From Spirochaetaceae bacterium (lineage in GTDB: Bacteria > Spirochaetota > Spirochaetia > Treponematales > Breznakiellaceae), in NCBI GenBank assembly GCA_031290855.1, contig JAISLM010000139.1:1-20591 (forward strand): a DNA stretch of 20,591 nucleotides, given 5' to 3'. Positions 16,334-20,591 of the stretch are shown piece after piece. Under the pieces are notes generated by a model that worked only from the letters and a program-made list of their open reading frames with translations, did not search any database and had not been told where the DNA came from. A program made the position numbers and the translations under genes. Position 1 is the stretch's first letter, and every line of letters begins with the position of its first letter.

Positions 16334-16662
16334 CGTCTGTCAAACCGCTTGATGACAAAAAAGGCCGACAGCGCGATGCCGCTCGACAGGGGGATTATCC
16401 CGCCCAAAAGCCCGTAACTGTGCCCCCCCACAACCGCCAAAAACACGGTCAGGCAGAGCCCTACAACGCCCAACAGCAGACCGCCAAGCAGGCTAAAGGT
16501 TAAAAGATCGAAGGTGCTTTCCTTCCATTGCCGTGTTTCAATCAGAAACATCTTGCGCCTGTGATTCCAAAACAGGTAGAAAAACACCACGACCGAGCCC
16601 ATCACTATGCCCACTATAGGGATCAACGCGATAATAACCTGCGCCGCGTTAGACCTTGTCAT
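16330..16662 (-). CDS. Small three-helix membrane protein, first gene of the sigma-factor unit
   Basis: The 110-residue product has three hydrophobic segments (about residues 8-30, 50-75 and 80-100), with a basic patch NHRRKMFLIETRQWKES after the first. That helix-then-basic-hairpin pattern resembles DUF6249-like small membrane proteins, which are often encoded beside ECF sigma factors. The ATG at 16662 is chosen because AAGGAG lies six bases upstream; an upstream in-frame ATG at 16779 would add an unlikely leader. The gene overlaps the sigma factor gene by four bases. It might be a sensor or accessory to the anti-sigma factor, but that is guesswork from position. Confidence 0.8.
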   Translation of the reverse strand: MTRSNAAQVIIALIPIVGIVMGSVVVFFYLFWNHRRKMFLIETRQWKESTFDLLTFSLLGGLLLGVVGLCLTVFLAVVGGHSYGLLGGIIPLSSGIALSAFFVIKRFDRR

Positions 16663-16676
16663 ACATTCTCCTTGAT

Positions 16677-16704
16677 TTAGACGCCAAATCTTTAAAAAAG
16701 TTGC
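16677..16704 (-). promoter_or_regulatory. ECF-like promoter motif before the sigma-factor unit (tentative)
   Basis: On the minus strand GCAACTT (16704-16698) and TCTAA (16681-16677) are separated by 16 bases, close to the GGAACTT / TCTGA pattern of sigma-E-type promoters. It would fit autoregulation of the unit. Against it, transcription would start at about 16670, inside the AAGGAG ribosome binding site at 16668-16673. Confidence 0.25.
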
Positions 16705-16832
16705 GCCCGCCGGCGGGTTCCGCCACGAGTGCCCGTTGGTTAACGAATTCGCTAAAAAACGTGACATTGCGGTTTGCATGTTGGATTTTCGCCCGGCTTT
16801 TGCCGCCTGCCCTCAAACCGCCGCGTCCCGTA

Positions 16833-16904
16833 TAGCCCCTAGGGGAATTGAACCCCTCATTTAAGATTGACACTCTCATGTCCGAACCGAGAGACGAAGG
16901 GGCC
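16833..16904 (-). tRNA. tRNA-like gene: glutamate-type body with GUC anticodon
   Basis: The 72 bases fold as a cloverleaf. The acceptor GGCCCCT pairs with AGGGGCT (first pair G-U), the D stem is GTCT/GGAC, the anticodon stem is TGAGA/TCTTA around the loop GTGTCAA, the variable loop has four bases, and the T arm is AGGGG-TTCAATT-CCCCT. The discriminator is A and CCA is not encoded. U11-A24, U13-G22 and the missing base 47 are glutamate-tRNA traits, and the D arm looks like tRNA-Glu, yet the anticodon reads GUC (Asp). Odd points are G32 instead of a pyrimidine, and C at the places of the nearly universal A14 and A21. It may be a functional odd tRNA, a pseudo-tRNA, or a tRNA for a non-translational use; identity is uncertain. 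Confidence 0.65.
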
Positions 16905-16961
16905 ATACCGGAACAGTTTAGGGTGAAATCCGGGGAAGGTCAAGCTCCGCCAAATGAACGT

Positions 16962-18392
16962 TTACAACGAAGAATATGCAAGTATGACGGCGTTTTCCTT
17001 TTCTATCCAGCCGGATTTTTTCGGGCTGCCGATTTCCGTGCTTTCAACATAAAGCCATAAACCGGATTTTGAACGAATATGAACAGTTTCGCCTTCCATG
17101 AAAAAAAAAGCCGCCTTGACATTATCTTCCGGAATGGGATAAGCCGCGCAGTATTTCAATACCGCCCTGGTTTTTTCATAGGCGTATGAAAAAACCAGGG
17201 CCGCCGCGTCAAGTGCAAAAACAAATAAAATTGCTGAAAAAAGGTGTACGGAAATAAAAAATTTTTTTCTGTTAAAAAAAAGTATAGTAAAGGCCGCTGC
17301 GGTCAGTATGAGGACAAACACCATCGGGGCGCGCGGCAGCCAGGGTTCGCCGGCGCCGGGCGGCAGATGCAGCGCGTTTTCGCACATAGCCCTGACTTTT
17401 CTTACGGCCCCGGCCGCCGAAAGCGTCACCTCGGCATTACGCAAAACCGCAAGAGCGTCTGCGTATTTTTCCCGCTCCCATAGCCGTTCCGCCTTTTCTA
17501 TGCGCCTGCCTGCCTCCTCCCTGAAAACGTCAATAATTTTATTGTCGTTCACCATACCGGAAAATGAAACCGGCCCAACCTGGGGCGCGGCTGAGGCCGC
17601 ATATTCGTTTTTGATTATCGGAGCTTCCCTCGCTTCCATTGACGCGGGTTTATCCTTTGCCGGCAATACATTTATGGTTAGAGCGGGAATTTCAATCCGT
17701 GTTTTTTCGTATTCAACGCTTTGCGCGTTTATGTTTACGGTTTTACCGTCCAGCGGAACGATCCGTAACCGTAAAACGATTCCCGCGTTCCGGTCACTTT
17801 TTGAAACCGGAATTTTTTCTACAATGGCGTTTTCCGGCACTTCGATCGGTACTTCAAATGTTTCCGGGTAGGGTATGTTTTTTCCCCACGAAATTATCCG
17901 TAACGCCGCTTCGCAAGCTTCACCGGCGCTTACCGTATTGTAGCCCTGCGTGCGCCCGTTCCGCCCAAGCCAATCAAGGCGGGCTTCAAAGGTTTCTTCC
18001 GCCGCCTGTACATATAGGTTGATCGGACTGCTTGTCTTGGTTTTTCCGAGCACCTCGACTTCAAAAGCGCCGATTTCCTGCAAACCGGCTTTGTCCGGTA
18101 TCAAAAGGAATTCAAACACCGTATACTGATCGCTGTTACGCGCTATATCGCTTACCAAACGCACCTCGGTACGCATCCTTTCAATGCGAAAGGCGTCGTT
18201 AAGATTTGGCGGCCGCACGTATATATATTCCGGATTCGGACAACTAACTACAAGATTTATTGTAAACGCTTCGTTTTGTGTTACGGAATCCGGTAAAAAT
18301 TCCAAAAGAACTTTAAAGTCATCCTGCGCCGAAAGCCGCGGCGCAAAAAAAAGAGCTGCGGCGCAAAAAAGAATCGTTTTTTTTGATGCCAT
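16962..18392 (-). CDS. BatD-like membrane protein with C-terminal SH3-like domain
   Basis: The 476-residue protein opens with a signal peptide (MASKKTILFCAAALFFAPRLSA). About 220 residues of beta-rich sequence follow that fit the BatD 'oxygen tolerance' domain, with repeated Ig-like strands. Next come a helical region around ADALAVLRNAEVTLSAAG, reminiscent of a TPR, and two transmembrane helices at roughly residues 355-375 and 380-410. The last 50 residues (GETVHIRSKSGLWLYVES, then SGWIEKENAVIL) look like a bacterial SH3 domain, as in BatE-type proteins. Bat proteins normally lie in a moxR-batABCDE operon; none of those partners is visible here. The start has no ribosome binding site, but TATAAT lies nine bases upstream. 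The family call is moderately confident. Confidence 0.75.
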   Translation of the reverse strand: MASKKTILFCAAALFFAPRLSAQDDFKVLLEFLPDSVTQNEAFTINLVVSCPNPEYIYVRPPNLNDAFRIERMRTEVRLVSDIARNSDQYTVFEFLLIPDKAGLQEIGAFEVEVLGKTKTSSPINLYVQAAEETFEARLDWLGRNGRTQGYNTVSAGEACEAALRIISWGKNIPYPETFEVPIEVPENAIVEKIPVSKSDRNAGIVLRLRIVPLDGKTVNINAQSVEYEKTRIEIPALTINVLPAKDKPASMEAREAPIIKNEYAASAAPQVGPVSFSGMVNDNKIIDVFREEAGRRIEKAERLWEREKYADALAVLRNAEVTLSAAGAVRKVRAMCENALHLPPGAGEPWLPRAPMVFVLILTAAAFTILFFNRKKFFISVHLFSAILFVFALDAAALVFSYAYEKTRAVLKYCAAYPIPEDNVKAAFFFMEGETVHIRSKSGLWLYVESTEIGSPKKSGWIEKENAVILAYSSL

Positions 18393-18401
18393 AACACGGC
18401 G

Positions 18402-18407
18402 ATTATA
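18402..18407 (-). promoter_or_regulatory. TATAAT box nine bases before the BatD-like ATG
   Basis: A perfect -10 hexamer on the minus strand ends nine bases before the start codon, so transcription would begin at or next to the ATG and give a leaderless or two-base leader message. No clear -35 is seen. A small near-palindrome, GGTTTTGCAAACC, sits directly upstream and could be an operator. Confidence 0.45.
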
Positions 18408-18515
18408 TACCGGTTTGCAAAACCAGGATAGCTGTAAAACTCACATGGACGGAATACGGGAAAGATTATTCATGCGGACTATAACCGCAAATATACCCTG
18501 GGTACAAGCTCCGTA

Positions 18516-19358
18516 TCACGTTGAATGTCTGTGACGAACCGCGCCGGCGGACAGGACGTGCTGTTCTATGACGCGGGCCGCGCCGTCCTCGTCGTTTGAT
18601 TTATCGGTAACAATATCCGCAATCTTTTTTATACGCTCGTCGCCGTTGCACATGGCGACGCCTAAGCCCGCCCAGCGTATCATGGCCTCGTCGTTCATCG
18701 AATCGCCAAACGCCATAACCTCGTCCTGTTTTATTCCTGACATTTCGGCGATTTTGGAAAGGGCCGACCCCTTGTCCGCGGCGGGAGGCAGAATCTCAAG
18801 ATAATAGGGCTTGCTGGTAAAAATGGTTAAGTCGTCACCGACAAAATTGAGCAGTATTACTTCGAGTTGTTTTAATAGAATCGGATCGCCGGGGATGACA
18901 AATTTATGGCATCCGCGGGCAACCAGTTCGCGGAAGTTGTCGGGAATAGCCTGATGCATACCGGTAAGTTTTTTTTCATACGCGACAAATTCGTTTTTGC
19001 GTGAAACATAAACCACGTCGTCTTCGTAAACCTGCACGGCAAAACCTTCCGCGTCGGCCAAATCAAAGGCCGAAAGCGCTGGTTTTGGGGGCAGCGTAAC
19101 ATGATAAACGATGTTTTCCGTCGCCGATTCCTGTATTATGGAACCGTTTTCGCAGATCAGATAACTATTATTTTTATGCAATGACAATATTTTTATATAA
19201 CGCCGCAACACGCTGTATGTGCGGCCCGAAGCCAGGACTACGGCTATACCCGCCGCAATACAACGCTTTAACGTCTTCCGCGTCCGGAACGAAACAGTCA
19301 AATCGGTGCGCAGCAGGGTGTCATCAAGATCCAGGGCAATCAAACGGATATCCCGCAT
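18516..19358 (-). CDS. Cof-type HAD-family sugar-phosphate phosphatase
   Basis: The 280-residue protein is a haloacid dehalogenase-fold hydrolase of the Cof/IIB type. Motif I is DLDDT (nucleophile D10, acid D12), motif II is the VLASGRT strand, the conserved lysine falls in the ADKGSAL segment, and motif IV is AFGDSMNDEAM. A C2-type cap domain lies between motifs II and III, from about residue 85 to 190. These enzymes dephosphorylate sugar phosphates, flavin or PLP-type compounds with broad specificity, so the natural substrate cannot be named. It is a single gene; an in-frame ATG at 19358 is preceded by TATAAT six bases upstream and by no ribosome binding site. The gene is visibly AT-richer than the cobalamin genes. 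Confidence 0.93.
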   Translation of the reverse strand: MRDIRLIALDLDDTLLRTDLTVSFRTRKTLKRCIAAGIAVVLASGRTYSVLRRYIKILSLHKNNSYLICENGSIIQESATENIVYHVTLPPKPALSAFDLADAEGFAVQVYEDDVVYVSRKNEFVAYEKKLTGMHQAIPDNFRELVARGCHKFVIPGDPILLKQLEVILLNFVGDDLTIFTSKPYYLEILPPAADKGSALSKIAEMSGIKQDEVMAFGDSMNDEAMIRWAGLGVAMCNGDERIKKIADIVTDKSNDEDGAARVIEQHVLSAGAVRHRHST

Positions 19359-19515
19359 ACTTCAATTATAGAAAATTGCGGAGCCTGTGGCTAGTGGTTT
19401 TTACGGGAAAGTGAGGATGCCATTGCCGGCGTTAAGGACGCATCCCGACGGCCTGGCGCGTCAGTCAGCTGGCGATATAGCGGCAAAATCGGCGGAGACA
19501 TAATACAACGGGCGC
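19359..19515. other. Intergenic stretch with no recognised gene
   Basis: Apart from the promoter of the HAD gene this stretch holds only a loose inverted repeat (GGATGC and GCATCC around 19412-19442) and CATAAT shortly before the short ORF at 19516. I see no RNA gene or coding frame in it. Confidence 0.4.
19365..19370 (-). promoter_or_regulatory. TATAAT box six bases before the HAD gene ATG
   Basis: A perfect -10 hexamer on the minus strand is followed by TGAAGT and then the ATG. With the usual seven-base distance from -10 to start site, the first transcribed base would be the A of ATG, giving a leaderless message. No recognisable -35 is present. Confidence 0.5.
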
Positions 19516-19773
19516 ATGAAAAATTCGGCGCCCAAATTGGCGCCGGAAGACAAAGCGCTCATGGAAAAAGTATTGGCGGCCGGTACCAAGGAACTGTTAA
19601 ATGAGCCGAAGGTTCGGCGGGGTATCTTAAGCATGGAGGCTCATTCTGTAAGGAAATTTATCATCTGTGGTGGTTTGCATAGCAAACCTTGTTTGCCCGC
19701 AAAACCGTCTACTGCCATTTTTTGCAGGCGCTGCCCACTCCAAGCGCCACAAAACAGCGCCTTGCTGTCATAG
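19516..19773 (+). CDS. Short hypothetical ORF running into the dispersed repeat, probably truncated
   Basis: The frame opens with MKNSAPKLAPEDKALMEKV and continues with a charged, helical-looking stretch for about 45 residues, which reads like real protein. From about residue 46 it enters the dispersed repeat at 19650 and becomes low-quality sequence with many Cys and Pro. An in-frame TAA lies five codons before the ATG, and there is no ribosome binding site. The most likely reading is the N-terminal remnant of a gene broken by insertion of the repeat; a non-coding frame is also possible. I do not recognise a family. Confidence 0.3.
   Translation: MKNSAPKLAPEDKALMEKVLAAGTKELLNEPKVRRGILSMEAHSVRKFIICGGLHSKPCLPAKPSTAIFCRRCPLQAPQNSALLS
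19650..19763. repeat. Dispersed hairpin-rich repeat, copy 2
   Basis: The segment starting AAGGAAATTTATCATCTGTG repeats the start of the window almost base for base through the first hairpin (19672-19688, GGTTTGC/GCAAACC with loop ATA instead of ATG). It then carries a 16-base extra hairpin-like insertion and continues with the second hairpin, CTGC/GCAG (19712-19715 with 19724-19727). Relative to copy 1 an A-T pair in that stem has become G-C. The third hairpin is retained imperfectly (19742-19763). Confidence 0.7.
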
Positions 19774-20287
19774 CAAAACAAACGACGCCATACCTTGTTC
19801 CACTTCGGCGTACCGGGCGGAAAATGACAAACATGTATATCAAGTCCTGTGTACGCCGTTAATTGTGCCTATCGAAAGTTCTAAAGTTTGCTCCGGTACC
19901 CGTTACTGCCGCCGCAATCGCAGGTTATACCGGGCCCCTTTGTCAAAACAAAAAATGAAAATAGTTAAGGTGGATTCCGGCAATCATAATTGGCGTGCAG
20001 GCAGAGGCACGGCATCTGCCTGCCAGTCCCTGAAGGCTAAAAAATACACTTCACCGGGGTTCCGCTATTCAAGCGACGCATACCCCCCTCCCATTATAAA
20101 ACGCAAAACCCCTCTTCAACCCCGCATTCGCTTCCTCTATACTCCGGGAATCCTTCAAATGAACCTCCCCGTCTTGAAGTCTAAACCTGGCCCGCAATTC
20201 GGATTTCAGGGCAGACGTACCCCCTGGGCGGGTTCGGTTCGGGGAGGAAATGACAGCCGCCGCGGTTCTCCGGGCGGGTTATGAGGG
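19774..20287. other. Gene-poor region with isolated hairpin and promoter-like motif
   Basis: No reading frame here looks like protein; a long plus-strand frame (19667-20284) crosses repeats and has no family resemblance. Visible elements are a perfect hairpin, GCAGGCAGA/TCTGCCTGC at 19997-20023, and, on the minus strand, TTGAAG (20119-20114) with TATAAT (20098-20093) 15 bases on, followed by GGGAGGGGGG and an ATG opening a frame of only 14 codons. Confidence 0.4.
19997..20023. repeat. Isolated 9-bp stem hairpin
   Basis: GCAGGCAGA (19997-20005) and TCTGCCTGC (20015-20023) are perfectly complementary around a nine-base loop. No T-run follows on either strand, so it is not an evident terminator; it may be a stray REP-type sequence related to the nearby RAYT gene. 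Confidence 0.6.
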
Positions 20288-20591
20288 TTATCCGGGCGCC
20301 GGGGCGGCGGGAAGTGGGTATAGGCGGAAAAACGCGGCCCCGGACGCCCGTTTCCCGCGACGGGGTCTGACCCCGCAGGCCGGCGGGGCTCCCGCCGACG
20401 TGCGTCCGGCGGTGCGGTGCCCGCTGCGGGGTCTGACCCTGTGGGCCGGCGGGACTCCCGCCGCCTCCGCCGCCGCCTCCCCGCCGTCCGGCGGCTCCCC
20501 TTCCAGAATCCGCGACCAGTACCGGTCGCCCCACAGGTGTCCCGTCCGTCCATTGTCACGGTTGTACCTAATGGCGAAGGTCTGCTTCAGC
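20288..20591 (-). CDS. REP-associated tyrosine transposase (RAYT), C-terminal part, cut by window edge
   Basis: The frame enters from the right edge and ends at a TAA at 20288, giving the last 100 residues. The first 33 carry the closing motif of RAYT/TnpA-REP (Y1 transposase) proteins: LKQTFAIRYN, GRTGHLWGDRYWSRIL. The catalytic His-hydrophobic-His and Tyr are outside the window. After LEGEPP the last ~65 residues are Ala, Gly, Pro and Arg-rich and are encoded by two REP-like units 66 bases (22 codons) apart, so the tail is an in-frame translation of the repeats. RAYTs cut and join single-stranded REP hairpins and are usually single-copy and domesticated. The tail is probably an extension formed when the repeats lost the original stop codon, unless the gene is decaying. 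Confidence 0.8.
   Translation of the reverse strand, partial: LKQTFAIRYNRDNGRTGHLWGDRYWSRILEGEPPDGGEAAAEAAGVPPAHRVRPRSGHRTAGRTSAGAPPACGVRPRRGKRASGAAFFRLYPLPAAPAPG
20362..20463. repeat. Two REP-like units, each with two palindromes
   Basis: Unit 1 (20362-20397) has GGGGTCTGACCCC followed by CGGCGGG-GCT-CCCGCCG. Unit 2 (20428-20463) has GGGGTCTGACCCT followed by CGGCGGG-ACT-CCCGCCG. The second palindrome is a perfect 7-bp stem in both, with the loop varying. The period is exactly 66 bases. They lie inside the 3' end of the RAYT reading frame, the expected kind of neighbour for this transposase. Confidence 0.8.

Noticed and set aside
19667..20284. 205-codon plus-strand open frame
   Set aside because: It starts inside the dispersed repeat, crosses an isolated hairpin, has Cys/Pro/Arg-rich composition and no family resemblance.
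20181..20559. Two 117-codon minus-strand frames over the right-end repeats
   Set aside because: They are off-frame readings of the RAYT tail; the frame with the transposase motif runs through the same bases without a start in the window.

Overview
The window looks like chromosomal DNA from a free-living or gut-associated bacterium, most likely a spirochaete of the Treponema type. This is an inference from the RecA sequence, the orphan BatD-like protein, the corrinoid-centred gene content and the many small hairpin repeats; no 16S or other decisive marker is present. Most of the window is GC-rich. By eye, the stretch from about 16.9 to 19.4 kb is clearly AT-richer, and the change falls at a tRNA gene.

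Layout from left to right. The first ~80 bases carry a hairpin-rich dispersed repeat that recurs at about 19.65 kb. A reductive activator of corrinoid proteins (RACE/RamA-like, 2Fe-2S plus ASKHA ATPase domains) follows on the minus strand, divergent from a radical SAM enzyme. A miniature inverted-repeat-like element separates that enzyme from recA. From recA rightwards, six genes run on the plus strand with gaps of at most 29 bases or small overlaps: recA, a small PD-(D/E)XK-type protein, an alpha-D-phosphohexomutase, cbiG, cbiB and cobD. They converge, stop codon over stop codon, on a minus-strand group: an OmpA-domain envelope protein, cbiP and cbiC. Divergent from the OmpA gene is an aldo/keto reductase with a C-terminal double [4Fe-4S] ferredoxin module.

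Further right on the minus strand is a tightly overlapping three-gene unit: a small membrane protein, an ECF sigma factor and a zinc-containing anti-sigma factor. Next come an unusual tRNA gene (glutamate-type body, GUC anticodon), a BatD-like membrane protein with an SH3-like tail, and a Cof-type HAD phosphatase. The last 1.2 kb is poor in genes. It holds a short hypothetical ORF running into the dispersed repeat, isolated hairpins and, at the right edge, the C-terminal end of a REP-associated tyrosine transposase (RAYT) whose tail is encoded by REP-like palindromes.

Functionally, the core is corrinoid metabolism. CbiG and CbiC act in corrin-ring synthesis, CbiP amidates the ring, CobD and CbiB make and attach the aminopropanol arm, and the RACE protein would re-activate the cobalt of a corrinoid methyltransferase or corrinoid/Fe-S protein encoded elsewhere. 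The set is incomplete (no cbiA, cbiD, cbiE/T, cbiF/H/J/L, cobU/S/T here), so the rest must lie elsewhere or precursors are salvaged. The most interesting non-standard items are the tRNA, the RAYT/REP tail, the repeat pair with a compensatory base change, the hairpin cluster before recA, and two genes whose TATAAT boxes sit so close to the ATG that leaderless transcripts are likely.
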